Shown: in pieces, positions 52,649 to 62,100 of the stretch
Position numbering within the stretch: the stretch's first letter is position 1
How the letters are laid out: every line of letters begins with the position of its first letter
Assembly (NCBI GenBank): GCA_016182905.1
Contig: JACPFR010000009.1
Location: 124,001 to 188,000 of the forward strand
Direction of reading: 5' to 3'
DNA from: Elusimicrobiota bacterium
GTDB lineage: Bacteria; Elusimicrobiota; Elusimicrobia; UBA1565; UBA9628
DNA length: 64,000 nt
Notes under the pieces: generated by a model
The model's database searches: none
What the model saw: the letters and a program-made list of their open reading frames with translations, nothing else
Told to the model about the DNA's origin: nothing
Made by a program: the position numbers and the translations under genes

Positions 52649-55030
52649 TCACACGCGTGAGGCGATGACCGCGTCCAGGGCGGCGACGAGCTCCGTCGGC
52701 GTATGGTAGCGCTTGTCCGGATCGGGGGTCAGCGCCTTGGCGAGGACCGCGTCCATCCCTTCCGGGAGGGCCGGATTGCGCTGGCTCGGCGGGATGTGCT
52801 TGCCGTTGAGCTTGTTGAGCAGCATGGCCGCCCCCCCGCCCGTGAAGGGCAGGTGGCCGGTCAGCATCTCGTACAGGCAGACCCCGAGGGCGTACACGTC
52901 CGACTCCCGGCGCACGGTGCCCTGCTGCTGCTCGGGCGCCATGTAGGGCGGGGTGCCGACGACGGTGTTGGTCATCGACATCTTCGTGATCGCGTCCTTG
53001 GCCTGGCGCGCGACGCCGAAGTCCATGACCTTGACGCGCCCGTCGTCGGTGATCATGATATTCGACGGCTTGAGGTCGCGGTGCACGATTTGGGCGGCGT
53101 GCGCGTGCTCGACGGCCTCGGCCACGTGGTGCAGTACGCCGCGGGCCGCCTCGAGGCTCATCGGGCCCTCGCTCTTGAGCTGGTCGCCGAGCGTGCGTCC
53201 CGAGACGAACTCGAACACGAGGTAGACCTCGGCCCCCTCCTCGACGATCGCGTAGATGTCCACGATGTTCGGATGGCGCAGCTGGGCGACGAGCTTGGCC
53301 TCGTTGACGAAGCGGCGGCGCTCGTGCGGGTCGATGCGGATCTCGTCGCGCATCTTCTTGACCGCGACGCGCCGCTCGAGGGAGCGGTCCAGCGCCTCGT
53401 AGACGACCCCCATGCCGCCGAGGCCGATCTCCTTTACGAGCTCGTACTGGAGCCAGAAGGCCGCGCCCGGGTTGACCCCGGCGGGAGCGGCCTCGGCCGC
53501 CTCCTCGCTGCCCACCGCCTCCGAGGGCGCGAGCACCCGGCGGATCGTCATGTGGACCTTCTCGCGCCAGCTCGCCGACACGACGTGGAGGATCCCGAGG
53601 GCGATGAGGATGCCGCCCATGCCGGAGAGCATGGCCAGGCGCGCGAAGCGCTTGCCGGTCCGGGGCGGAGGCGGGGGCGCGGCGGCCGCCGCGGCCGTGT
53701 ACTGGTCGTCGAACAGCAGGCTCATGTCCTGGTCCTCGGGCAGCTGCAGGGCGCGCTCGAGCAGATTCTGAAAGCGCGGGTCGAGCGCGGCCGAGCGGCG
53801 CAGCGCGTCCAGGGCGCCGGCGCGGTCCTTCATCCCCGCGAGCGCCATGGCCTTGTTCTGGTAGGCGTAGGGGTTCGACGGATCGCGCGCCAAGGTGTCC
53901 TCGGCGTCCTTGAGCGCCTCCTGGAAGAGCCCCTGCTTGGCGAACGCCCACGAGCGGGTCTGGAGCACGGCCGCGTTGCCCGGGGCCAAGGCCAGCGCCG
54001 CGCTCGCGTCGGTCACGGCGTCGTTGTAGCGGTGCAGCCGGTTCGAGGCGATCGCGCGGAAGTTGAGGGCCTTGACGTTGTCCGCGTAGATCCCGATCGC
54101 CTGGCTGGCGAGCTGATGGGCGGTGGGGTAGTCCTTCACGCGCAGCGCGGCCTCCGCGTCCTTCGTGATCGCGACGGAGCGCTGCGCCGCGCCGGGGCCG
54201 GCCGCCGCCGCCTGCGCGCGCGCCGCCGCGGCGACCTGCTCGGGCGTCCGGGACGGGGCGTTGTAGCCGCCGGCGGCGACCCCGCCGGATGCGGGCGGAG
54301 GCAGGCCAGCGGCGGCATCCGGAAGGCCCGCGGCCCCCGCGCCACCCTGAAAAATGGATGAAGGAAGGTTCACCGTCGGAGCCCGGCCGGTCGCAAAGGC
54401 ATACAGCCCCAGGGCTTCCTTGTTGCCTGGATCCCGCGCCAAAAGCTGCTTGGCGGCCATCGAAGCGAGTCGGTAGTCGCCGAGCTCGTTGGCCGAGTGG
54501 CCGTAGCCGAGCCAGGCCTTCTCGTTCGCCGGATCGAGCTTGATCGCATTTTCGTAGTCGCCGAGAGCGGTGCCGTAATCCTTCCGCTGATAGGAGTACT
54601 GTCCCAGTTCCACGTGAACTTCCGGCCGGTTGGGCGAATGTGCCGCCACGGCGCGATAATAGCGTTCCGGCGCGGTCGGGACCGCCCTCGCCGGGACGTC
54701 GCCGTTGACCGGCGCTGGGGTGACTTTCGGATCCGGCTTCACCATGCCGTTCTTTTCCGCGAGGCGAAGCAAAGCGGTGCTGGCGAGGTCGAAGGTCGCC
54801 GGCGGGATACGCGGCTGCTGACCCTTTTGCGCCTCGAGGGCCGCGGCGAGCCTGACGGGATCGGACAGGATGTCGGGATAGCCGGGGATGTTAGGGCCGA
54901 CCATGCCGATCGCATCCTGCTCTTCCACGGTCAGCTCGGGCTTGTCGGGGTCCTCCGCGTTGACGCCGGTCGACACGAAGCAGTGCATCGCCAGCAGTGC
55001 GGCGGCGAGGACGGAGGCCCGGGCACTCAT
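52649..55030 (-). CDS. exported TPR - TM - Ser/Thr protein kinase, intact
   Basis: A 793-aa kinase with the full set of motifs: IGLGGMGVVYEALD, VAVKKM, HRDLKPSNIM, KVMDFGVARQ and TPPYMAPEQ in the C-terminal part (about 525-785). The first about 470 residues follow a signal peptide (about 1-26) and contain many TPR helices, then a membrane helix (about 475-497). So the sensor is outside and the kinase inside, with the kinase C-terminal, the reverse order to PASTA kinases. First of three tandem paralogues. Its promoter TTGACA-N17-TACACT-N6-ATG indicates a leaderless message and overlaps the divergent promoter of the 55107 gene. Confidence 0.9.
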   Translation of the reverse strand: MSARASVLAAALLAMHCFVSTGVNAEDPDKPELTVEEQDAIGMVGPNIPGYPDILSDPVRLAAALEAQKGQQPRIPPATFDLASTALLRLAEKNGMVKPDPKVTPAPVNGDVPARAVPTAPERYYRAVAAHSPNRPEVHVELGQYSYQRKDYGTALGDYENAIKLDPANEKAWLGYGHSANELGDYRLASMAAKQLLARDPGNKEALGLYAFATGRAPTVNLPSSIFQGGAGAAGLPDAAAGLPPPASGGVAAGGYNAPSRTPEQVAAAARAQAAAAGPGAAQRSVAITKDAEAALRVKDYPTAHQLASQAIGIYADNVKALNFRAIASNRLHRYNDAVTDASAALALAPGNAAVLQTRSWAFAKQGLFQEALKDAEDTLARDPSNPYAYQNKAMALAGMKDRAGALDALRRSAALDPRFQNLLERALQLPEDQDMSLLFDDQYTAAAAAAPPPPPRTGKRFARLAMLSGMGGILIALGILHVVSASWREKVHMTIRRVLAPSEAVGSEEAAEAAPAGVNPGAAFWLQYELVKEIGLGGMGVVYEALDRSLERRVAVKKMRDEIRIDPHERRRFVNEAKLVAQLRHPNIVDIYAIVEEGAEVYLVFEFVSGRTLGDQLKSEGPMSLEAARGVLHHVAEAVEHAHAAQIVHRDLKPSNIMITDDGRVKVMDFGVARQAKDAITKMSMTNTVVGTPPYMAPEQQQGTVRRESDVYALGVCLYEMLTGHLPFTGGGAAMLLNKLNGKHIPPSQRNPALPEGMDAVLAKALTPDPDKRYHTPTELVAALDAVIASRV

Positions 55031-55036
55031 GTCGCC

Positions 55037-55065
55037 AGTGTAATCGCCCCCCCTTGATTTGTCAA
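55037..55065 (-). promoter_or_regulatory. promoter TTGACA-N17-TACACT of the kinase, start codon 6 nt downstream
   Basis: TTGACA at 55060-55065, 17 bp, TACACT at 55037-55042, spacer GGCGAC, ATG at 55030. The -35 box is half of the palindrome CCTTGATTTGTCAAGG (55052-55067). Confidence 0.8.
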
Positions 55066-55082
55066 GGTGGCGGGGGTATACT
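55054..55082 (+). promoter_or_regulatory. divergent promoter TTGATT-N17-TATACT
   Basis: TTGATT at 55054-55059, 17-bp spacer, TATACT at 55077-55082, reading rightward. Its -35 box is the other half of the palindrome that holds the kinase -35 box, so one protein bound there would affect both genes. Confidence 0.65.
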
Positions 55083-55106
55083 GCGAGCGTGTTGGAGGTA
55101 TCGAAC

Positions 55107-55493
55107 ATGAAGCCCCTCGCCCTTGCCGCCTTCGCCGTCATATTCTTCGCCGTCGGCGCGTCCGCCATGACCCCGGAGACCGCACAATTCCTGCGCTCGA
55201 TCGGCGTCAACCCGGAGTCGGCCGACATCGTCGCCCTCGACGCGGAAGGTCCCATCACGACCAGCTACACGGGGGACCTCGAGGAGTTCAGCCTCGATAT
55301 CCTGGCTTCTCAAAAGAAGAAGAACGGCATCGCCGCGTTCATCGCGACGCGCACCTTCATCCGCAAGCTCAAGGCGGACTTCAACAGCGTCAGCATCCCC
55401 AAGACGAACTACGACGCGCTCTACCTCAGCAGCGAAGAGAGGCAACTGGCCGGCCGCAAGTTCGTTTCAGGCATGACGGCGAAGAAAGGCTAG
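55107..55493 (+). CDS. small secreted protein
   Basis: A 128-aa protein with a signal peptide (MKPLALAAFAVIFFAVGASA) and a short mature domain (TPETAQFLRSIGVNPESADIV at its start) without recognised family. The ATG has GGAGGT at a good distance. Divergent from the intact kinase gene and possibly co-controlled with it. Its TAG overlaps the TAG of convergent pdxA in one CTAG. Confidence 0.7.
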   Translation: MKPLALAAFAVIFFAVGASAMTPETAQFLRSIGVNPESADIVALDAEGPITTSYTGDLEEFSLDILASQKKKNGIAAFIATRTFIRKLKADFNSVSIPKTNYDALYLSSEERQLAGRKFVSGMTAKKG

Positions 55494-56425
55494 GACAGCA
55501 GCCGCGCCGCGAGCCGGGCCGACTCGATGGCGGCCGCGGGGTCCGTGCGACCCGCGGCCGCCGCCTCGTAGGCGGTGCCGTGGGCGGGAGAGGTCCGCAC
55601 GAACGGGATCCCGACGGTCCAGTTGACGCCCGCCAGCCCCCCCAGCGCCTTGAGCGGGATCAGCGCCTGATCGTGGTACAGGCAGACGAGCCCGTCGTAG
55701 GCCCCTTCGACGTGCAGGCGCCACGCCGAGTCGGCGGGCAGCGGACCGTCGATATCGAGGCGAGCGGCGAGCGGGGCGAGCAGCTCCTGCTCCTCGGTCC
55801 CGATCAGGCCGTGCTCCCCCGCGTGAGGATTGAGGGCGCAGAGGGCGATGCGGGGCTTCCTTTTCCCGAGCTGACGCAGGGCCTCCCCGAGGGTCTCGGC
55901 GCACGCGGCGATCGCGCGCGCGTTCAGCGCCCGCGGCACTCCCTTCAGGGCGATATGACGGGTAGCGATCGCGCACCATAGCCCGCGCGAGGGCACGCCG
56001 AGGACCATCTGCGCGTCGGGCTTGCCCGCGAAGTCGGCGAGGCGCTCGGTGTGGTCCCGCCACGGGTAGCCGGCCTGGGACCAGGAGGTCTTCGAGATCG
56101 GGGCGGTGACGACGCCTCCCGCGAGCCCCCGGGCGACGAGCCGGAGCGCCTCCTCGAAGGACGCGGCCGAGATCCTGCCGCCGGCCGGGGTCGGACGGCC
56201 CGCGCGAGGGGCGGGCAGGCCGAGGGAGGTGTCGCGGATGGGGCCGTCGGACGGGCGCCAGCCGGCCCGGCGCCAGACGGAGGCCTCGCCGACGAGGACC
56301 GGCGTCACCCCGGCCGGGAGGGCCCCGGCGCGCAGAGAGGCCAAGGCGCCCCGGGGACCGACGCCCGCGGGATCGCCGCAGGTGAAGGCGATGGTCTTAG
56401 AGGGTCGCGGGAAGATTGCGCTCAA
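55490..56425 (-). CDS. pdxA: 4-hydroxythreonine-4-phosphate dehydrogenase PdxA
   Basis: A 311-aa NAD-dependent enzyme of DXP-independent-type pyridoxal phosphate synthesis (with PdxJ). Markers: TCGDPAGVGPRGAL, APISKTSW, RDHTERLADF, ALNPHAGEHGLIGTEE with a metal His, CLYHDQALIPLK and TSPAHGTAYE. It is slightly shorter than the usual 320-330 aa. The ATG lies 29 nt inside the 3' end of the surA-like gene, giving translational coupling. pdxJ is not in the window. Confidence 0.93.
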   Translation of the reverse strand: MSAIFPRPSKTIAFTCGDPAGVGPRGALASLRAGALPAGVTPVLVGEASVWRRAGWRPSDGPIRDTSLGLPAPRAGRPTPAGGRISAASFEEALRLVARGLAGGVVTAPISKTSWSQAGYPWRDHTERLADFAGKPDAQMVLGVPSRGLWCAIATRHIALKGVPRALNARAIAACAETLGEALRQLGKRKPRIALCALNPHAGEHGLIGTEEQELLAPLAARLDIDGPLPADSAWRLHVEGAYDGLVCLYHDQALIPLKALGGLAGVNWTVGIPFVRTSPAHGTAYEAAAAGRTDPAAAIESARLAARLLS

Positions 56426-57506
56426 TCGTGGCCTTGTCGCGCAGGCCCTTCACGAAGTCCTCGACCTTCTTCTGGAAGGAAGCGCCGCCGAGGAAGTTCG
56501 CGAGCTCGTCCTTGAACTTCTCGTACTCGGGCTTCTCCGCCGCGCGCTTCTCGGTGACGCGGATGACGTTGTAGCCCGACTCGGTGTAGATCGGGCCGCT
56601 CGTGTCTCCCACGCCGAGGACGAAGGCCGCCTTCTCGAGCTCGGGCGGGGCCACGCCGCGCAGGACGTAGCCGAGGTCTCCGCCGCGCGCCGCGCTCTCG
56701 GGGTCCTCGGAATCCTCCTTGGCCACCGTGGCGAAGTCCTCGCCGGCGTCGAGCCGCTTCTTCACCGCCTCCGCGGTCTTCTGCGCCCTCTTCTTCTCGT
56801 TGTCCGAGGCGCCCGGCGACAGGCGGATGAGGACGCGCTGCACGCGCACGCGCTCGGAGCTGAGGGCCTTGACCTGGCCGGCGACCTCGCGCAGGGCCAT
56901 GCCCTCTTCCTCGCCCATGCCCGCGGGCGCGCCGGTGCTCTTGCTGTCGAGGTAGGTCAGGATCTTGGCGAAGTAGGCCTTGGTCTCCTCCTCGGTGGGC
57001 GGGACCATCCGGGCCTTCACGGCCTCGTCGATCGTCTTGCGCGCCAGGATCTGGTGGGACAGGCGCTCGCGGAACTTGCCCCAGTCGAGGCCCTCGCCCT
57101 TGAGCTGCTCCTGGAACGCGGCCTCGGCTTCGGCCTCGGAGAGGTTGTTGCCGCGCTCGTCCTTCTTGAAGCGCGCCTTGATCTCGTCGACGGCGTTGTC
57201 GATCTCGCGCTCGCGGACCTTGATCTTAAGACGCGCGCCTTCCTGGATCAGGAGCTCGCGGTCGATGAGCTGCTCGAGCGTGCTCTCCTTGAGCTTGCGC
57301 AGGTTGGCCGGGTCGGCCATCGCGGCGGGGTTGGTCTTGGTCCAGAATTCCTGGGCGGTGGCGGCTTCCTTCTGGAACTCGGAGAGGAGGATCGGCTTGC
57401 CGTTGACGACCGCGACGGTGTCTTCGAGGAGCTTGGCGCCGGCCGACGGGACGAAGGCGCTCAGCAGCAAGGCGAAAGACAGGAAAGTCCTACCTGAACT
57501 GTTCAT
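56397..57506 (-). CDS. SurA-like periplasmic peptidyl-prolyl isomerase/chaperone
   Basis: A 369-aa exported foldase for outer-membrane proteins. Signal peptide (about 1-24), SurA_N domain (DTVAVVNGKPILLSEFQKEA onward, about 30-180) and one parvulin rotamase domain (about 215-320: QRVLIRLSPG, SARGGDLGYVLRG, GPIYTESGYNVIRV). Only one parvulin domain instead of the two in E. coli SurA. The ATG has GGAGGT inside the upstream gene. The pair of foldases and pdxA form one operon, resembling the surA-pdxA linkage of proteobacteria. Confidence 0.9.
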   Translation of the reverse strand: MNSSGRTFLSFALLLSAFVPSAGAKLLEDTVAVVNGKPILLSEFQKEAATAQEFWTKTNPAAMADPANLRKLKESTLEQLIDRELLIQEGARLKIKVREREIDNAVDEIKARFKKDERGNNLSEAEAEAAFQEQLKGEGLDWGKFRERLSHQILARKTIDEAVKARMVPPTEEETKAYFAKILTYLDSKSTGAPAGMGEEEGMALREVAGQVKALSSERVRVQRVLIRLSPGASDNEKKRAQKTAEAVKKRLDAGEDFATVAKEDSEDPESAARGGDLGYVLRGVAPPELEKAAFVLGVGDTSGPIYTESGYNVIRVTEKRAAEKPEYEKFKDELANFLGGASFQKKVEDFVKGLRDKATIERNLPATL

Positions 57507-58311
57507 CAACGACCTCCACCGGGAATTTCGTCTGGATCGCCTGCAGGTGCGCGTCGAGCTTCTGCTTCTCGAGCAGGCGCGCCACGCGGGCGCGGCCTTC
57601 CTCGAGGGAGACCTTCTTCTCGCCGTCCTTGCGCATGACGTGGTAGCCGAACTTGCTCTTCAGCGGGCCGCCGATCTCGCCGACGCGCATGCGGAAGACG
57701 ACCTCCTCGAGCTCGGGGATCACCTCGCCGTACAGCGAGGTCGGGAGCTTGCCGCCGTCCGAGGCGGTCGCGGCGTCGAGCGACTCCTCCTTGGCGACCT
57801 TCACGAAGTTGGCCCCCCCGCGCAGGCGCTTGGCCACGGCGGCGGCGGCCTCGGGCGTGCCGAGCAGGACGTGGCGCATGTCCACCTCGACGGGATGCTT
57901 GATCAGGTAGTCGCGGACGTCGCTCTCGTCCACCTTCAGCTCGCCGCGCTTGCGCAGGTCCTCGATCCACATCGAGGTCAGGAGGTAGTCGCCGCCCTCG
58001 CGGACGCGCTCCTCCTCCTCTTTACGCAGCTTCTCGAGCTGGGCGCGGAACTCCGCCGAGCGCGGCACGTCCGACTGCTGGGCGGCGGCGAGCACGAGCT
58101 TCTCGCGGATCAGGACGTCCAGGAATTGTCGCCGGCCGCTCGGCGACAAAACGTAGTCCTGGTAGCCCTGGGACACCTCGCCGATCTTGCGCTGGAACTC
58201 GCTCTGGGTGATCTTGAGCTTGCCCACGCGCGCGACGACGGGGTCCTTTTCGCCGCGGCAGGCGGCGGCGAAGAAAGCCAGGAGCAGGATAAAACGGGTC
58301 CGCTTAGCCAC
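57490..58311 (-). CDS. parvulin-type PPIase lipoprotein (PrsA-like)
   Basis: A 273-aa lipoprotein: signal FILLLAFFAAAC with lipidated Cys about residue 18, a SurA_N-like helical domain (VARVGKLKITQSEFQRKI), and a parvulin domain (VDMRHVLLG, SDGGKLPTSLYGEVIPELEEVVF, GPLKSKFGYHVMRKDG). It probably folds secreted or outer-membrane proteins. The start is the GTG at 58311 with TAAGAT exactly 6 nt upstream and no Shine-Dalgarno. It overlaps the following surA-like gene, making a foldase pair. Confidence 0.9.
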   Translation of the reverse strand: MAKRTRFILLLAFFAAACRGEKDPVVARVGKLKITQSEFQRKIGEVSQGYQDYVLSPSGRRQFLDVLIREKLVLAAAQQSDVPRSAEFRAQLEKLRKEEEERVREGGDYLLTSMWIEDLRKRGELKVDESDVRDYLIKHPVEVDMRHVLLGTPEAAAAVAKRLRGGANFVKVAKEESLDAATASDGGKLPTSLYGEVIPELEEVVFRMRVGEIGGPLKSKFGYHVMRKDGEKKVSLEEGRARVARLLEKQKLDAHLQAIQTKFPVEVVDEQFR

Positions 58312-58317
58312 GGACCC

Positions 58318-58323
58318 ATCTTA
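58318..58323 (-). promoter_or_regulatory. -10 box TAAGAT of the foldase-pdxA operon (leaderless)
   Basis: TAAGAT on the minus strand with the 6-nt spacer GGGTCC before the GTG at 58311. Confidence 0.6.
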
Positions 58324-58346
58324 TCATTTAGACGCAAAAGACGTCG

Positions 58347-59072
58347 CTATTCGCGCGCGCTCTTCTCCGCGGCCGCCAGGCTCTTGCGGGCGCCCTCGAG
58401 CCACCTCTCGGTGTTCGCCTCGCCCTCCGCGTCCGGCGGGTTGAGCCGCTTGTACGCGATCAGGGCGGCGGCGTGCCCGAGCACGTTGGTCTGGGCGCCC
58501 GCGACGGCCTCCAGGCGCTGAGCCGGCGTCGGGGTGCGGTGGGCGTACGACGCTCGGCTGACGTAGCCGATGAATCTCCGCGGCCTCGGATCGCGCGGGT
58601 CCTTGGGGTCGCGCGGGATGCCCTTCGCCAGCGCGGCATCGGCCTCGGCGATCAGCTCGGTCGCCGCGGCGCTCTCGGACGCGAGGGACTTATGGGCCTC
58701 CTCGTTCTCCTGGCCGACCGGCGCGACCTCTCCCTTTTTCCACGGGTGGATGTAGTCCACGAGGCCGCTGAGGTTCTTTTCCGTCCAGTTCATGTTCTCC
58801 GTCAGTTCCTTGAGCGAGTAGCCGTTCGGGCCTTTCGCGTAGCGGGCGTACAGCATGGGCCTGCCGGTGAGAACGGAGCCGTTTCTGAGCCCGGGATCCT
58901 CCGGCTTCGGAGGGGCCTCGGCGGCGGGAGGGGCGTCGGGCTTTTGGCCGCCGGCCGCGTATTTTTTCTTCAGCTCCTTGAGGCTGTCCGAGGCGTCCTT
59001 CGTGACCTGAGCTTGAAGGACGCCGGGCAGGGAAACGAGCACGGAGAGAACGGCGAGGGCGAGGGGTTTCAT
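58347..59072 (-). CDS. secreted protein of unknown function
   Basis: A 241-aa protein with a signal peptide (MKPLALAVLSVLVSLPGVLQA), a Lys/Pro/Ala linker (about 22-60) and a helical domain with LYARYAKGPNGYSLKELTENMNWTEKNL and many Ala/Glu. No family recognised. GGAGG lies directly before the ATG and a TTGACA-N17-TATACT promoter lies further up. The signal peptide is nearly the same as that of the 55107 gene and similar to that of the 35403-36905 gene. Confidence 0.65.
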   Translation of the reverse strand: MKPLALAVLSVLVSLPGVLQAQVTKDASDSLKELKKKYAAGGQKPDAPPAAEAPPKPEDPGLRNGSVLTGRPMLYARYAKGPNGYSLKELTENMNWTEKNLSGLVDYIHPWKKGEVAPVGQENEEAHKSLASESAAATELIAEADAALAKGIPRDPKDPRDPRPRRFIGYVSRASYAHRTPTPAQRLEAVAGAQTNVLGHAAALIAYKRLNPPDAEGEANTERWLEGARKSLAAAEKSARE

Positions 59073-59093
59073 GGGCCTCCGGGAGACGTCGGG

Positions 59094-59122
59094 AGTATAA
59101 GCCCGGAGATATAGTCTGTCAA
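59094..59122 (-). promoter_or_regulatory. promoter TTGACA-N17-TATACT
   Basis: TTGACA at 59117-59122, 17-bp spacer, TATACT at 59094-59099, leader of about 15 nt with GGAGG before the ATG at 59072. The -35 box is inside the hairpin that follows mfd. Confidence 0.75.
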
Positions 59123-59140
59123 GGGGGCGCCCCTTGACAG
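59116..59140 (-). terminator. hairpin after mfd, also holding a -35 box
   Basis: Perfect 11-bp stem CTGTCAAGGGG / CCCCTTGACAG with a 3-nt loop, 2 nt after the mfd TAG. No T-tract follows on the minus strand. Confidence 0.5.
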
Positions 59141-59142
59141 GG

Positions 59143-62100
59143 CTACGTCTTCAAGAAGGCGCGCACGGCGTCGATCGCGGTCTGCTCGCCGAGCGTCAGG
59201 CGCACGGCGTCCCCCTCGAACGAGGGGATGAACGACACGCGCTTGCCGAAGGCCTTGAGCCAGCGCGCGGGCGCGTCGGGATGCGGAGGGGCGTCGGCGC
59301 GCCAGCGCAGCTCGACGGCGCCGTCCTTCTCGGAGATCTCGGCCACCTTGGCGCGGCGGGCCTCGGCGCGCAAGGTCAGCATCGCGAAGAGGTTCACGAC
59401 CGGCTTCGGGGCGGGGCCGGAGAGGCGCTCGAGCTCCTCCAGGATGCCCTTGGCCTCTTCGGGCGTCGCCCGAAGCGCTCTTTTATATATCTTCAGGCGC
59501 TCGATCTCGCCGGGCAGGTAGTCCTGCGGGATGTAGGCCGGCAGGCGCAGGTCCACCTCGACCGGCCGGTCGTCCTCCTCGAGCCGCTTGCCGCGCAGCC
59601 GCGAGACCTCGCTCTCCAGCAGCTGCGCGTAATAGTCGGCGCCGACGGCGTTCATGAAGCCGTGCTGTTTGGCGCCCAGGAGGTCCCCCGCGCCTCTGAT
59701 CTCGAGGTCCCGGAGGGCCAATTTGATGCCCGCTCCCAATGCCCCGAACTCCTTCAGCGCGTCCAGGCGCTTGATCGCGTCCTCGGGCAGGTCCTTCATC
59801 TCCGCGTCGGGCGGATGGAACAGGTAGCAGAACGCGCGGCTCTTCTCGCGCCCGATGCGGCCGCGCAGCTGGTACAGCTGGGCGAGACCGAAGTCCTGCG
59901 CGTCCTCCACTAATAGGGTGTTCACGCTCGGGATGTCGAGGCCGGACTCGATGATGGTCGAGGCGACGAGGACGTCGCTCTTGCGCTGCGCCAGGTCCCA
60001 CATCGCCTTCTCGATGTCGGGGCCCTTCATCTGGCCGTGGACCATCGCGACGCGCGCCCCGCCGGACAGCGTCTTGATCTGCTCGAGCGTGTCGGCCATG
60101 GTGCGCACGCGGTTGTGGACGTAGTACACCTGGCCGCCGCGCGCGAGCTCCTCGGCGATGGCCGTCGAGATCACACGCTCGTCCCAGGGACCGACGCGGG
60201 TCACGATCGGCTGGCGGCCGGCCGGGGCGCTCTGGATCAAGGAGATCTGGCGCAGGCCCGTCATGGATTGGTGCAGGGAGCGGGGGATCGGAGTGGCCGA
60301 CAGGGCCAGGACGTCGACGTTCTCGCGGATCTTCTTGAGCTTCTCCTTGTCGCTGACGCCGAAGCGGTGCTCCTCGTCGATGACGATGAGGCCGATGTCG
60401 TGGAAGCGCACGTCCTTCTGGAGCAGGCGCGAGGTGCCGATGACCACGTCCACCTTGCCCGCGGCGAGGTCCTTCAATATCTCCTTCTGCTCGGCCTTGG
60501 TCTGGAAGCGCGTCATCATCGCCAGCCGCACCGGGAAGCCGGCCATGCGGCGAGAGAAGGTGCGGAAGTGCTGGTCGGCGAGGACGGTCGTCGGCGCCAG
60601 CACCGCGCACTGCTTGAGGCCCATCGCGCACTTGAACGCGGCGCGCATCGCGACCTCGGTCTTGCCGAAGCCGACGTCGCCGACGACGAGGCGGTCCATC
60701 GGCCGCGGCGTCATCATGTCCTCGAGGGTCTCCTTGATCGCGCGGGCCTGGTCCTCGGTCGGCTCATAAGGGAAGCCGTCCGCGAACTCCCGCTCCATGA
60801 TGGACTCTCCCGGGAACTCATAGCCGGGCTTCGCCGCGCGGCGGGCCTGCATGCGCAGCAGCTCCTCGGCGAGGTCGCGGACGCCCTCGGCGACCTGCTT
60901 CTTGACCTCTTCCCATGTCCGAGTATCCAAGGAAGACAGCCGCGGGCGCTTGCCCTCGGCGCCGGCGTACTTCTGCACGCGGTCGAACTCGGTCAGCGGG
61001 ACGAACAGGCGGTCCGAGCCGCGGTACTCGAGCTTGACGCAGTCCTGCGGACCGTGGCCCGGCACCGAGATCGGCTCGAGGCCCTGGTAGCGCGCCACGC
61101 CGTAGTCCTGGTGGACGACGAAGTCCCCGTTCTTGAGCTCCCGCCAGCGCGTCGTGCCCGCGCCCTTGGCCGCGAAGCGCTTCCAGCGCCCGACGCCGCG
61201 CCAGTCGCGCTCGAAGATCTGGGAGGTCGCGTACACCGCCAGCTCGGACAGGGGGCGCCGGACCCCCTCGCGCAGCGGCCCGATCAGGAACTGGACCGGC
61301 ACGCCGGGAATCTCCTCGGACAGTATCTCCTGAAGGCGGGCGTCCTCGCCGTGGTTGAGGCTGAACAAGACCACCTTCTGCGCGCGCGCCGCGTCGCGCT
61401 TCATCTCCGCCCACGCGTTCTTCGGGTCGCCGCCGAAGGGGCCGACGGCGCGGGCGCCGAAATCCTTCTCGTCGGGGCCGGTCGCGGCGCCGCGCGCGAG
61501 ACCGAGGCTGGGCGTCCCCTCGGGGACCTCGACCGAGACGCCCTCGCCGATCAGCCACAGCGCCCCTTCCGTCAGCCAGTCCACGACGCGGGCGCCCTCC
61601 TGAGGCTCCTCGGCGGGCGTGGCGACCGCCTGGGCGATCACGGCCTGCGGCTCCTGCGAGATCGGATCGAACGGCCGGATCGAGGCCACGCGGTCCTCGT
61701 CGTACAGCACGCGGTAGGCGACCGCGGGCTCGAGCGCGTGGAAGTCGAGCACGGCGCCGCGCACGGCGAACTCGCCGGGGCTCTCGACGAACTCGACGCG
61801 CTGATAGCCGGCGGCGACGAGGGCGTCGATCGCGCTGTCGCGCGGGCTCAGGTCCCCGGCGCGGAAGCGCACGGTGCGGGCGGAGAAGTCGGAGCGTCCC
61901 GGCGCCGGCGCGCCGAGGCCCTCCGGCGTGGCGAGCACGAGGCGCGCGCCGCCGCGCAGGAGCTCGAGCGAGGCCAGGCGCTCGCGCGCGTCGTCGCCGA
62001 ACACGGCGACGGCCTCGGACTTGCCGCCGAACAGCGGCGCGAGGGCCTTGACCGCGTCGGCGACGTCCTCGACGGCGTCGGCGTCGGGCAGGACGAGGAC

